The notes under the pieces: model-generated | What the model was told of the DNA's origin: nothing | Databases searched by the model: none | What the model saw: the letters and a program-made list of their open reading frames with translations, nothing else | Part shown: positions 45,337 to 56,463 of the stretch, in pieces | Layout: every line of letters begins with the position of its first letter | Position numbering within the stretch: position 1 is the first letter of the stretch | Position numbers and translations under genes: made by a program | NCBI GenBank assembly: GCA_916610825.1 | Contig: OU744454.1 | Location: forward strand, 11,597,178 to 11,661,177 | Origin: Haliclystus octoradiatus | Lineage: Eukaryota; Cnidaria; Staurozoa; Stauromedusae; Haliclystidae | DNA length: 64,000 bases | Reading direction: 5' to 3'

Positions 45337-48300
45337 CTCATCTCTTTACGTCAAATTAGTATGTACAATTAAAAGATATTTATAAATATATACATAATTA
45401 TTGAACGTCGTAACAAAAATAGTAACTTTAAGTTTATTTACATAATTTAACTACATTATTTCTCCAGCCATCACGGTTATTCGCTTTGGACATGACATTA
45501 ATTGGTTGTATGTACATGGCGCCAAGATCGTTCGTAAATTGTCCAACATAGGTGTTCATAAGAGCGCCTCCCCTTCTCAGTGGTTCGGTCGGTTGATTGT
45601 CAGGATTCAGTGACATAGCCAGAGGACAGGTTGGGCGTCTTAAGGCGTGGCCAATGAGCGAGAGGCGAAGATTACGTATGCGCTTCTGTGCAGCCTTCAA
45701 TCCCGTCAGATTATATAAATCTTTGTTGCTGATAACATTGGGGAATCTGATATCCACTGCATATCGAATAAGTGCTCTGTGGGAGGCATCTACTTGCTCT
45801 GCTAGTGTGGTGCTGAGAGTCCATGCTTCAGAGCTATAAAAGAGCACGCTTTCAATACATGACGTAAAAAGATGTACTTTACATGACATGTCGACATTGG
45901 ATCCCCATACCTTCCTGAGTTTAATGGCTGCAGTCCATGCTAAACGTCTTCTATGTTTGAACGATGATTCACTTTTGAGAACTTGGCAGCCAAGGTATTT
46001 GTAATCTTTTGCAACAGGAAGTGGTTGTCCGTTGATTGATTTGATGGTATATTCATCTGATGGAGGTCCAATGTACATAACTTCGGTTTTTGCCTCGTTG
46101 ATTGACAATCCAACCTTCCTTGCCTCTGTCTCGAATCGGTGTAGTTGGCGTTCTGCTGATCGGGCATCGTTGCTCATTAATGCACAGTCATCCGCGTAGG
46201 CCAAGGCTGGTAACTTCACAGCTGGTTTCCTGAGGCAGAGACGTCTTCTTAAGGTATAAGCATCTTCTTCCCTTAGTGACATCCGTAACACGTAGTCCAT
46301 GACCAAGATGAATAAATATGGTGCCAAGGTGTCACCCTGTAGAACACCAGAGGTGGTTGTGAACGGGTCAGTATATCCATTTCGAGTCTTTACCGTGGCT
46401 TCTGTATTGGTGTACATTGACATGATTGCTGTTATGATATCTTCTGGTATGCCATAGAACCTCATGATCGTAGGTAATGCACTTCTGGTGATGCTGTCGA
46501 ATGCTTTCTTGAAATCAACAAATATTACCACTAGGTCTTTCTTCCTTTTTTGACAGGTTTCAATACAGATCTTTAAGGCAGTAATTTGCTCAGTTGTCCC
46601 TCTCTCCATCCTGAAACCGGCTTGTATGTTCAGCAGTATTGACTCCAATCTCGTCCTTAATCTGTCCATGATGATGCGGTTGTACAACTTTGCACTACAT
46701 AGCATTAAGGAGAGACCGCGTTGATTGTTTAGATTATTGACATTTCCCTGCTTTGGGATGCAGACAATGGTTGACTTTCGAAAGCATTGAGGTGGGTCCT
46801 TACCCTCTGTAATCATAGGATTCATTATTGGTTTCAGATATCTCTCAGTGATTTCGGTAATGCGCGTGACATCAGAAGGAATGTGATCTTGTCCGCTGGC
46901 TTTGCCACTAGATGTTGAACTGCATGCACGTGAAATTTCTTCATCAGTGATTGGTCCAGACTTGACTGCAGGTGCAGGTGGTAATCCCGTTGGAGGCTGG
47001 AGTGGATCACATAGGTGTAGCAAGTTCTGATTAGAATTTAATATGTTGCTGAAGTGTGACTCAATCATTTTTAGGCGATCTTTAATTGATGATGCATTCA
47101 CAATGGCATTTGGTCTTTGTTTACGGCCAGTGAGTTGTTCTATGCCACGCCATACCGCCTGATTGCGCCCGGCTTCATGATGTTGATTGATGTTATCTGC
47201 AACTTGCTTAATTAGCTGCTCCCTTGCATGGTTATGTGCTTCTTCGAGTATTCTCTCATGGTTATTTATTTCTCCTCTAGGAGCTTCCAGAAGACGATGC
47301 CTTTCTTTGCAAATTCCATAATCACTTTCCCACAGACATGTGACTCTATTTGAACGCTTTATTGGAAGTACTCTGTTTGCAGCACTGTGAATTGCTTCAA
47401 CGTATGAATCGTAGTTTTCTTCACCAGAATGTGATTTGAAGACTTCATTGATAAACTCTTGTTTGATGTTTTCATTTTTTAAGGAGTCCCAATTTGGCTG
47501 TGATCTTGCTTTCCTGATTCTTGGTAGCCAGAGTCTCACGTTGATGCGGCAGTATACCATTGCATGGTCTGATGGAATACAGCGGGGTCGAATGGTCTTT
47601 ACAAATCTGATTAGATGTGCTCTACGGCTGTGCACGAATATGTAGTCTAATCGAGCTTTCCGTTTGCGTGGTCCGTAAAATGTGACCAATTTACGCTGTT
47701 TCTGACGCATTGTTCCATTAATTGCAGTAAGTTCATGTCCAACTACAAAGTCAGATACTGCGCAAGAATGTTCAGATTGAGGCGTGACTTTAAATGTATG
47801 CTTGTTCTTTACTGTCATACCATCGCATGGTAGATCTGCATTCATATCACCTGCAAGTAATGTCAAGTCACGGCTCGGAAGGTTTTCCATGATGTTGTCA
47901 ATCATATCTAGTATATTGCACACTTCTAATGTAGATGGCTGAGCAGCTGTTGGTAGGTGGCAGTTGATAATATGGATTCGTTGGTCTTTTAGCTGAGCTG
48001 ACATAGAGATAACACGATGATGATGATTATCGACTTTTAAAATGCAATGCTCAATGCGTGGGGATGTTATAAAGCCAACTCCACCATGTCCACCTGTTCG
48101 TGCACTGCTTAGGCGTGCTGTCCATCCTTTGCCGACGTTGATGGTTTCAAAATCTGTTTGAAGAACTCTTCTATGTTCTTGCAGAGCAATGATGTCGATC
48201 TCCATGTCTTCTGCGAGCTTTATCAGCTCACTAAGACGATGTTCTTTTATTAATGTATTTGCGTTGAAAGTTGCTATAGTTACGAATGCGGGGGTAGGTT

Positions 48301-48902
48301 TTCCTTTAGGCTTTCCCACCTCACGGTCCCGGGGGGCAGTCCGCAGATCCGAGCTGTTGTTTTCAGTTGAACAATGCTTATCATTGGATTCAATAGTCTG
48401 TTGTCCAATTTCTGTTACTGAAAGACTATTCATCCATTGTTGTCTTTCAATGGCTGAGTGAGTTTTCCCTTGGTTTACGATTTTATTTGCATGGCGATTT
48501 TTTACTTTTTTCCCAGCTCTTATTCCTCTTTTCTTTCTCTTTTCAGATCGCTTATAGCGACATAGCCAAATAAAATCGTGAATTCCATGTGCCAAAGGTG
48601 GTTCTATTGGATTTCTTCCACTGTCTTGAAGTTTCAGTAAATTATCCCTGCTGTATGAGAGGCGACAACCAAGTACAGAATCCATATTGAGAAATTTACA
48701 GCAGCATAAAAATAATAAATTAAATTAAGGAAGCGTTGATAAATATAAAATAAAATAACGTAATAAAATCAATATATTATTCAAAATTGAATTGAAAGAT
48801 GAAACTTGGGCTATATCAGATATGAATGGAAAATTAAAATTAAAATTCTCAAAGATGTGAGAAAAATACATGACCGGCGCCAAAGTCAGCCAGTCAAGAA
48901 GA
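45337..48902 (-). mobile_element. RTE-like LINE, apparently full length, 10-bp target duplication
   Basis: Flanked on both sides by TCCAACTGAT (45327-45336 and 48903-48912), which occurs once at this place in the other units. The inserted 3566 bp has about 217 bp of 5' UTR, a single uninterrupted 1083-codon frame and a short 3' UTR of about 97 bp. A single main frame and short 3' end fit the RTE group; the clade call is tentative. It is younger than the unit it sits in. Confidence 0.92.
45434..48685 (-). CDS. LINE endonuclease/reverse transcriptase, 1083 residues, intact
   Basis: Residues 1-136 start with LSYSRDNLLKLQDSGRNP and a basic stretch KRSEKRKKRGIRAGKKVKNR, an N-terminal arrangement seen in several LINE proteins. 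The apurinic/apyrimidinic-type endonuclease (about 137-390) has ATFNANTL, LQEHRR (near 170), LLAGDMNADLP (near 280), LDYIFVHS and SDHAMV (near 372). The reverse transcriptase (about 580-890) has TIVCIPKQGN, LNNQRGLSLMLCSAKLYNRI, QAGFRMERGTTEQI, VIFVDFKKAFDSI, GVLQGDTLAPYLFILVMDYV and the catalytic LAYADDCAL (near 828). Together they nick the target and copy the element RNA. No stop or frameshift is seen, so it may encode a working enzyme. Confidence 0.93.
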   Translation of the reverse strand: MDSVLGCRLSYSRDNLLKLQDSGRNPIEPPLAHGIHDFIWLCRYKRSEKRKKRGIRAGKKVKNRHANKIVNQGKTHSAIERQQWMNSLSVTEIGQQTIESNDKHCSTENNSSDLRTAPRDREVGKPKGKPTPAFVTIATFNANTLIKEHRLSELIKLAEDMEIDIIALQEHRRVLQTDFETINVGKGWTARLSSARTGGHGGVGFITSPRIEHCILKVDNHHHRVISMSAQLKDQRIHIINCHLPTAAQPSTLEVCNILDMIDNIMENLPSRDLTLLAGDMNADLPCDGMTVKNKHTFKVTPQSEHSCAVSDFVVGHELTAINGTMRQKQRKLVTFYGPRKRKARLDYIFVHSRRAHLIRFVKTIRPRCIPSDHAMVYCRINVRLWLPRIRKARSQPNWDSLKNENIKQEFINEVFKSHSGEENYDSYVEAIHSAANRVLPIKRSNRVTCLWESDYGICKERHRLLEAPRGEINNHERILEEAHNHAREQLIKQVADNINQHHEAGRNQAVWRGIEQLTGRKQRPNAIVNASSIKDRLKMIESHFSNILNSNQNLLHLCDPLQPPTGLPPAPAVKSGPITDEEISRACSSTSSGKASGQDHIPSDVTRITEITERYLKPIMNPMITEGKDPPQCFRKSTIVCIPKQGNVNNLNNQRGLSLMLCSAKLYNRIIMDRLRTRLESILLNIQAGFRMERGTTEQITALKICIETCQKRKKDLVVIFVDFKKAFDSITRSALPTIMRFYGIPEDIITAIMSMYTNTEATVKTRNGYTDPFTTTSGVLQGDTLAPYLFILVMDYVLRMSLREEDAYTLRRRLCLRKPAVKLPALAYADDCALMSNDARSAERQLHRFETEARKVGLSINEAKTEVMYIGPPSDEYTIKSINGQPLPVAKDYKYLGCQVLKSESSFKHRRRLAWTAAIKLRKVWGSNVDMSCKVHLFTSCIESVLFYSSEAWTLSTTLAEQVDASHRALIRYAVDIRFPNVISNKDLYNLTGLKAAQKRIRNLRLSLIGHALRRPTCPLAMSLNPDNQPTEPLRRGGALMNTYVGQFTNDLGAMYIQPINVMSKANNRDGWRNNVVKLCK

Positions 48903-48993
48903 TCCAACTGATGAGTTGCTAGATTGGTAGATGTCTGGTAAGCTATTTTTTGGGACTGGTTGGGTATAAGGGTAGCCGAGAGTTAAATCATCT

Positions 48994-51900
48994 GTTGTTT
49001 CTACTTATTCTATTTATCCACTCTCGACATCCTTATTGGGACAGTTTGGGGTTCTTTTGATGTAAATTATTCTTGGTTAGTGTCAATTAATGTTGTAAAT
49101 TTTCACTTTTCAGGAGAGGTCAACTGCGTAGCCTCCAGATGTCGCTATGGTGTATTTAAAATAGATGTGGCTATGTGTGTCATTACTTGGGTCTGTTCTA
49201 AATTAGTTTATGATAGATTACTCTATTGATTTTAAGATTATTGATTTCATAATATTTACTGGTTATATTTGATCATTATTAATTGGAGTGTGTCCTGTTC
49301 CAAATATATCACTTGGTATAAACTATTAGTCAACTAATGTTTATTTGGTTCATATTTACTTGTATTTGGAGTGATAATTACATAATATTTGAAAAGAAGA
49401 TCCATGTACCTTTCTGTCACAGTTGTTATGAATGTATGTGGTCATATTTTTCAAAGTTACAGTTCTTTGTTGCCTTTCCAGTAGATTGACATAATATTTT
49501 ATTGTGTTGTTGTTTTATGTCCCAAATTTTTTAGGGGCCGTTTCAGAGGGGGGTGGTTCTCGTAAATTTTCCAAAAATCCCCCATTAATAGAGAGGCCAT
49601 TCCGTAATTCCCACTAATTTTTAAAAAGATGGCGAGAGATTTTTCCTTCAGCTTAGCATTGACTACTTAGCTGTTTATGGATTTCATGGGGGCAGGAATT
49701 GCACTTACTGTTCTTCTCTGCAACACCACGACGGTAATGATACACCAAATTAGTTTTACCCATAAACTAATGTTATTTCCACAACAAACAGGAGCAGACT
49801 ACACCGTCCAACATGCATGGTCTGATTCTCAGAAAAAGCAGCACCCTAGATCATAGATTCATTCTTCGTATTCAATCAAAGTTTTAGCTCTCTCCCCCCG
49901 CCCAGAGCACACCACAGTCAGGGTCATTTTATTCACAAAAGGTTTTTATATTTTAATCTAATGAATAGGACATTTAAAAAATAATTAAAATTGTTACACA
50001 TAATGGTCGCTATGTTTACTATTCGAGCAAGGATATTCCAATTATATACCCCCAGACGGTCATTAAGCTCAGGTATTCAGGCAGAAGTGTATGAATGGCC
50101 TTCCTTTATGAGGATTAGATGTGTTATAGTTGTTTGAGATGTCATTCGGCTCGTGTGCACAGCATATTGACCCAGTTTAGTAGTTCCTCATACATTAATT
50201 TGAAGTGGTCACTCTGCTCAGGTAACTAATTCTATTGTTATATATGGATAGTCTGATAATCTTTAACCTACCTGTTCAGATGTAGGCATAGGTTATAGCA
50301 ATAATCAATATTGTTGTCATGGTTACTATTTGGTCCCAGGAATTATTGTTGTTCATTTCAGGTGGTCACACAGCTCAGGTAATACATATTCACACATGCT
50401 TGTACTGCTGTTGAGTTTCAAATCATTCCGAACTATTTTTTGCTGATCTGCTGTATTGGTTCTCAAAACAAAGATCTTTTAGATGTAAATTGGTCATATT
50501 GTTATGAAACTAGAGAGTGATAGGGTATTCTCTAATGGCAGATTCAAGTGTAGTGGATTGCAGTAGGTTCCCTTTTGCTCAAGGTAAATTCATAACGGAT
50601 GACTCATAGTTGCAGGAAGTAATATCAGCAAAGACACAATATTAGTTGTTGTCTAGTATAGCATTAATGACAAATTGAAATCATGCAAATTGATATTAAA
50701 ATTATTATCTAGGCTATCTTAAAACTGATGTAGTTATCAATATTGTCTTCCAGGCAATGTTTTTTTAATGTTCTTTTTTCCTTCGTATCATTTATAAATT
50801 GTGTTGATAATTTAAATTTATATTATAGTGAAAGATAGTGATATAACTATCATTATTTTAACAAAGATATTTTATACTGAGAGTAGCCAAGTTAATAGTA
50901 TTGATAATAGTATTCAATTCAATCATATTCTATTATTTTATATTATATTATATCATATTTGTTTTTTGTTACATTATATTTTAGTGTAGTATATAGTATA
51001 TAGTATAGCGACATCCATTGGTATAGGCCATTGTCCGTGTGGTATGAAATTGTCATTTTTGGATTTCAATATTAATAATCATAATAATTGAAGAGATCTG
51101 ATACGCTGCGTGGCAGACCAGGGGGAGCGAAACGCCATTGCCCTTATATATTTCACCACGATTGGATCATCAGAGGAGCGAATCGCAAAGGGAAATGCCA
51201 AAGAATAAATTCGCTGACAAATGGGAGTTTTTTCCGTTGCAGGTATCAGATCAAAATGCAAACATAATAATTTTTCATAACAATTCCTTATTTCTAAATG
51301 ATTATTCTTAAAATAATTAGTAGCCCCTTTTCTTTCTTTGTTGACCATTGACAGGCTGGCAGTTGATTTCTTTGTATGTTCTGGTGACCAAGATGGCCGT
51401 TCCAGTAATGGTGTTCAATATCCAAAAGTCGGTGATTTTACTTGTAATCAAATGTTAATGATTTCATACCTGGTTTTTTTCTTCTTTAATCAGTAACTAG
51501 TAGTAACTGGTGGTGAAAGTTGGTAAAAAGTAATTGGTAAGGATACAAAATTGGCTTGATCCTTCTTCTTTGATTTGTCGTCGCAAAAGAGACAGATGAT
51601 CTGTTGCTGCCAGATTTTACACGAGGTGCTTCAAGCTGTGATTGATATCAAAGTGAGATAATAGTTGGTTTTGTAATAATATGCTGGTTTCCGTAAAGAT
51701 GGTGGTAGTCTTTCCTGTGACATTAGTTTGTTGGTAAGTGGATTTTTTACTTTAAATTTTTTAAAAATCTTTAATTTGCTTTATAATTAGTCCATGTAGG
51801 TGTCTTTTATTGTAGGTATGTAGGTATGTGATTGATTATTGATTTGTGTGAATTGGGTCTCTTGTTCTTTTAATCTTTAACTTGCTTTATAATTAGTCTA

Positions 51901-52511
51901 TGTAGGTGTATATATGTGAGGTGAATGTGTAAATGTAGACGACTATTAATTTGTGAGAACCATGTATTTTTTGTTTGTATGATTTATGTAGTTTGTATTG
52001 GATATGCAATCTGTGGTTATAAATGAAGTAGACCAATATGTTGATAGTTTGTTATTTCAAATAATCTAAGCAGGTTTTGAATAAACATGGTTGTTTTTTG
52101 TTTATTCTGTTGGGGGTCAGTGGTGTTTTGCTTGGTGTTGTAGGCTGCTTGATAGGTGGTTTAAACAAAGAAATGTGTTGGTTTGTTGATACCAGTTGAT
52201 GTTAATGGTTGTGGTTTTGGTTGATAGTTGTTCTTTTGTTCTACCGCTGGTTGTTTCTGTTTCTACGTCTGTGGTAGGATGTGTTTTGGTTTCTTGGCTG
52301 GTTGTCGTTTTGGCCATTTCCAGATGTCTGATGTATTGTGTCTCTGGACAGGTCTCTAGTATGGTTCCTAGAAGACCTATCCTGTCTTGAATCATGTGAC
52401 GTAGATCGATGATGCCTTGACTCTTGAGATGGGCTCCTAATTGTTTGTCTACTGCGTATTGAGTCTCTTGACGATTCTCTTATATCAAAGGCAGGGCTGG
52501 TGCGGCGCTAT
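48994..52511 (-). repeat. Unit copy 4, 5'-truncated
   Basis: Follows the unit from its 3' end and stops within the main frame at GGTGCGGCGC (52511), leaving only about the last 90 codons of the 451-residue frame (52241-52511). Carries private variants (GTGTCATTACTTGGG, CCCATAAACTAATG) not found in copies 1-3. Confidence 0.93.
51079..51348 (-). CDS. 89-residue unit protein, copy 4
   Basis: One amino-acid change (Thr to Lys at about residue 40) relative to copies 1-3; otherwise as at 32043-32312. Confidence 0.4.
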   Translation of the reverse strand: MVNKERKGATNYFKNNHLEIRNCYEKLLCLHFDLIPATEKTPICQRIYSLAFPFAIRSSDDPIVVKYIRAMAFRSPWSATQRIRSLQLL

Positions 52512-53660
52512 GACATCTCTACAACTATAACATATCTAATCCTCATAAAGGAAGGCCATTCATACACTTCTGCCTGAATACCTGAGCTTAATGACCGTCT
52601 GGGGGTATATAATTGGAATATCCTTGCTCGAATAGTAAACATAGCGACCATTATGTGTAACAATTTTAATTATTTTTTAAATGTCCTATTCATTAGATTA
52701 AAATATAAAAACCTTTTGTGAATAAAATGACCCTGACTGTGGTGTGCTCTGGGCGGGGGGAGAGAGCTAAAACTTTGATTGAATACGAAGAATGAATCTA
52801 TGATCTAGGGTGCTGCTTTTTCTGAGAATCAGACCATGCATGTTGGACGGTGTAGTCTGCTCCTGTTTGTTGTGGAAATAACATTAGTTTATGGGTAAAA
52901 CTAATTTGGTGTATCATTACCGTCGTGGTGTTGCAGAGAAGAACAGTAAGTGCAATTCCTGCCCCCATGAAATCCATAAACAGCTAAGTAGTCAATGCTA
53001 AGCTGAAGGAAAAATCTCTCGCCATCTTTTTAAAAATTAGTGGGAATTACGGAATGGCCTCTCTATTAATGGGGGATTTTTGGAAAATTTACGAGAACCA
53101 CCCCCCTCTGAAACGGCCCCTAAAAAATTTGGGACATAAAACAACAACACAATAAAATATTATGTCAATCTACTGGAAAGGCAACAAAGAACTGTAACTT
53201 TGAAAAATATGACCACATACATTCATAACAACTGTGACAGAAAGGTACATGGATCTTCTTTTCAAATATTATGTAATTATCACTCCAAATACAAGTAAAT
53301 ATGAACCAAATAAACATTAGTTGACTAATATTTTATACCAAGTGATATATTTGGAACAGGACACACTCCAATTAATAATGATCAAATATAACCAGTAAAT
53401 ATTATGAAATCAATAATCTTAAAATCAATAGAGTAATCTATCATAAACTAATTTAGAACAGACCCAAGTAATGACACACATAGCCACATCTATTTTAAAT
53501 ACACCATAGCGACATCTGGAGGCTACGCAGTTGACCTCTCCTGAAAAGTGAAAATTTACAACATTAATTGACACTAACCAAGAATAATTTACATCAAAAG
53601 AACCCCAAACTGTCCCAATAAGGATGTCGAGAGTGGATAAATAGAATAAGTAGAAACAAC
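52512..53660 (+). repeat. Inverted 1.15-kb copy of the unit end
   Basis: Inverse complement of the first ~1.15 kb of a unit (compare 48994-50140). It begins head-to-head against copy 4 and ends exactly at the unit terminus (GAATAAGTAGAAACAAC). It shares GTGTCATTACTTGGG and CCCATAAACTAATG with copy 4 only, so it was most likely copied from copy 4. Confidence 0.93.
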
Positions 53661-53663
53661 AAG

Positions 53664-54160
53664 ACATGACATTTGCAATTTGAATCTATTTCTACTGTTT
53701 TTGATATTTTGATTGATTGTAGAAGTAGTTTCTTAGTTATTGTAGACATTATTAATAATTAATTACATTCCATGACATGGCAACGAATTTATATAAAATT
53801 AAACAAACGGTAGAATGAATTGATAATATTTCTACGAGACAAAATCTACAATTCAATAAATTCCATATGAAATCTCTATTGTTTATGTTTTCACGAACTG
53901 TTTCTAAGCACCTCTAATGAAGATTAAAGGAGAGACAGGACATTTGCAGTATAAAGGCATTTTTATAGTTCTAGACAATCTTGATTGCTTATAAAAATAG
54001 CTTTTTAGTTATTGTAGAGATTATTAATAATTAATTACATTCAATGACATGGCAACGAATTTATATAAAATTAAACAAACGGTAGAATAAAACAATAACA
54101 TTTCAACTAGACAAAACCTACAATTAAATCATTTTTATATGAAATCTTTAATAGTTGTTT
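53664..54160. repeat. ~268-bp satellite, about 2 diverged units
   Basis: Resumes directly after the composite array with GACATGACATTTGCAATTTG, then TAGTTTCTTAGTTATTGTAG and ATTAATAATTAATTACATTC twice. More diverged than the main array at 23165-29372. Its position suggests that the composite array and the unique spacer interrupt an older satellite field. Confidence 0.88.
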
Positions 54161-56165
54161 TCATGAAGCAAAAATCAGTCATCATTCATCTTGAGGTCAG
54201 TCATAAACGGCCAGTTTCAAGCACTGATATGCTGGATTTAAGTTACTTTTATATATATTACTAACGATGTTCTTGTTTTAATTTTACATACACTGGCGAT
54301 AAGTTATGCAATTGCCTATACCAATTCATTGTCTACTTGAACTTAGCACAGTTTATTTTTGTTTCAAGAACAAGCTTGCTTATTTCCTTATTGGCTTGCC
54401 AAGTACAATTTCCTACTCAAATGAGTCAAATTCATTCTTGTCTCAAGCATATCACTGCTGGAACTAAGTTGTTCTGAAAACTAAAAAATATACTTTCCTG
54501 CTTGAATCAAGCACGCATTTCATTCTTGTTTCAAGCAACATACTGAACACTGACAAGGCACTTAACACGAAGTAAAATTAACATAACAGAACAATGTAAC
54601 TTTTTATTAAAAAGTGAAATAATTAAAATTATCAAGTATAATATTTACAAATGAATATTAATTACAAGCCTTAAATTTAGATTTGAAATTTTTATACTTT
54701 TCTAGAGATAGCATGTAACTTTTATGTATGTCTCAAGGTACATTGGTATTACCAATTATTACAAACTAGAGAAAATGTACAGACTTTGTTCATTGACTGT
54801 CTCGTAATCAATGTTTAATATGTAATGAAGACACAAGTGGCAGATTAATGCTTCTGCGGTACCCTTGTAATTATTTCTCTGCCATGAACAAATGATACTG
54901 ATGTCATCTTTCACCAAGATCATAAGGGGATTGGATTTTCTTTTGTTTTGAACAACATGTGGGTCTTCATTGTCGTGTAAAGTAAAAAAAAATCAATTAT
55001 GATAGAGGTGTAGGGTGGATTAGATTTTCAGTAAAATCAAAACGCTGGTAAGATCTATTTGACATCTGATCCGATCTGAAATTCATGATTAAAAATTATC
55101 CCGCCCTAAAATTTATTATTAAACAACGTGATATAATTTCAAAATCAGATTCAATCAGACATAATCTGATCAGAAAGCTAATCTTCAGTATGAATCCGAT
55201 CACACAATTGCAATACTTCATTCACAGATATTTAGTTAGTTGGATGAAAATACTGAATAATTTTAGTGGACTAAGGGATTTGTAAACAGACATACATTTT
55301 TATTGTACAAAAAAACATGCCTTCCTTAAGTTGAAGTGCATTCTTCTAACCTGTAAGAATGCTCACCTCTATACAGTGGCCATCTGTCTATAATGGTTAC
55401 TCTTTCATTGATTGAAATGATATTTTCTAGTAAATCATTTTCTAATAAAATGTCACCTGTATATAATGGTCAAATTAGCTGTATCACATAGATATAGATG
55501 TTATGTACAGATTTGAATGTAAAATACGTACAAGAAGAACCTGTAGGATATGATGGATAATTGATATTATGATGGATAATTGATATTATTTTGCATAATG
55601 TATATTATGTTATTTTGATATCTTGTTGTGTGTATTAACAGAAGAAGTAGAAAACAATACGTTTTTAGTTAATTTTCAGGTATTTGATGATAACTGGTCA
55701 GCTGTTTCATAACAGCTTCATCGTAAACCGGAGCACCACTACATTGTCAGTTAACGTTATTATGATAAACAAAGGATGAACGGGAAATTTTTTTGTGTAA
55801 ACAGAAGACATGTCTCAAAGAGGCACTTAAGCAAGAGAGTAGGTCAGGCCCAGTTGGTACATCAACTCGTAACTATCGAAAGTTATCTTACCTCCAATAT
55901 GTGAAAAATTCCACATAGATTCTTGGATGACTGGGAATGTTTCCCAGGGAACATGGCAGGCAAATTTTCAAGGATGTGAAGAACCTTTGAACCTGTGTGA
56001 TGTAAAATATTGTAATAAATGCTATTGGTGTATAGAATCAATATTATGAAACAAATTTGTAAATTGAGGATAGTTAATGGAACTCTCCGTAAATCATTAT
56101 TCTACTTCAGGATAATAAAGTAATGTCTTCCACATTTAAATAATATTTCAGCATGAGTGCTATTT
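54161..56165. other. Intergenic sequence, no gene seen
   Basis: AT-rich, without a convincing frame or spliceable exon. Around 54330-54540 a phrase like TTCTTGTTTCAAG recurs several times. A short direct repeat of GATGGATAATTGATATTAT lies at 55552-55590. A diverged dispersed repeat is listed separately at 55335-55480. Confidence 0.4.
55335..55480 (+). repeat. Diverged copy of the 1610-1800 repeat
   Basis: Shares CACCTCTATACAGTGGCCAT, CTGTCTATAATGGTTACTCT and TCACCTGTATATAATGGTCA with the intron copy, in the same order. Confidence 0.6.
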
Positions 56166-56373
56166 TGTTGGAATTATGTTATGTTATGTAATGAATATAC
56201 TTAGTGGTCTATCTATTGTTATGCTAATCAGTATGTGACGACTTGCATGTGTGTGTTTTCCTGTCCGTTAGTGAGAGCCTTGAAGTTGGTCGGCTTTATT
56301 ATATTCTTATGTTTACAGTTTTGTCGTACTTTCCCGTGTCTGACGATCTACGTTCGATAATATAACTTTAACA
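56166..56373 (+). repeat. Copia 5' LTR (about 208 bp)
   Basis: Begins TGTTGGAATTATG, a start usual for copia LTRs, and ends in ...TTTAACA directly before the primer-binding site. No partner LTR is in the window, so limits rest on the TG...CA ends and the adjacent primer site. Confidence 0.65.
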
Positions 56374-56386
56374 GGTTATGGGCCCA
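56374..56386 (+). other. Primer-binding site, copia type
   Basis: GGTTATGGGCCCA follows the LTR. I recall the same start in Drosophila copia, which primes from a half initiator tRNA-Met. Presence two bases or fewer after the LTR end supports the assignment. Confidence 0.7.
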
Positions 56387-56463
56387 GGTAAATCGTTAGA
56401 CACAAATTGTTTTATTCGTGGTCGTTTTGTATCGGAGAGTCGTGTTGTTAATCGAAGGAGACA

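Larger units (their letters stand above)
40284..48993 (-). repeat. Unit copy 3 (interrupted by a LINE)
   Basis: Continuous with the unit pattern up to 45336, then 3566 bp of LINE, then the remaining ~80 bp of the unit (48903-48993). Shares the nonsense codon and both insertion sites with copy 2, and has a private ~37-bp deletion near 45102. Confidence 0.93.
29959..53660 (-). mobile_element. 23.7-kb composite array of a ~5.16-kb unit, class unknown
   Basis: Four direct copies start at 29959, 35116, 40284 and 48994 (each GTTGTTTCTACTTATTC), giving periods of 5157, 5168 and 8710 bp. The last is enlarged by a LINE. An inverted 1.15-kb piece (52512-53660) closes the right side, so both outer ends show the same unit terminus facing outward. 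The reading frames lie on the - strand. In that sense each unit runs from two ~190-bp tandem repeats, through a 451-residue frame with an RS-rich tail, to an 89-residue frame and 2 kb of AT-rich sequence. No reverse transcriptase, tyrosine recombinase, integrase or transposase frame is present. Fixed 3' terminus, variable 5' truncation, tandem copies and an inverted partial copy resemble the topology of Penelope-like elements, but that is inference. Confidence 0.85.

Noticed and set aside
29959..53660. Integrated parvovirus-like or other ~5-kb DNA virus concatemer
   Set aside because: Unit size and inverted end are suggestive, but no helicase, capsid or replication-initiator motif was seen in any frame.
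29959..53660. LTR retrotransposons sharing LTRs in tandem
   Set aside because: No internal direct terminal repeat with TG...CA ends, no primer-binding site and no pol frame within the unit.
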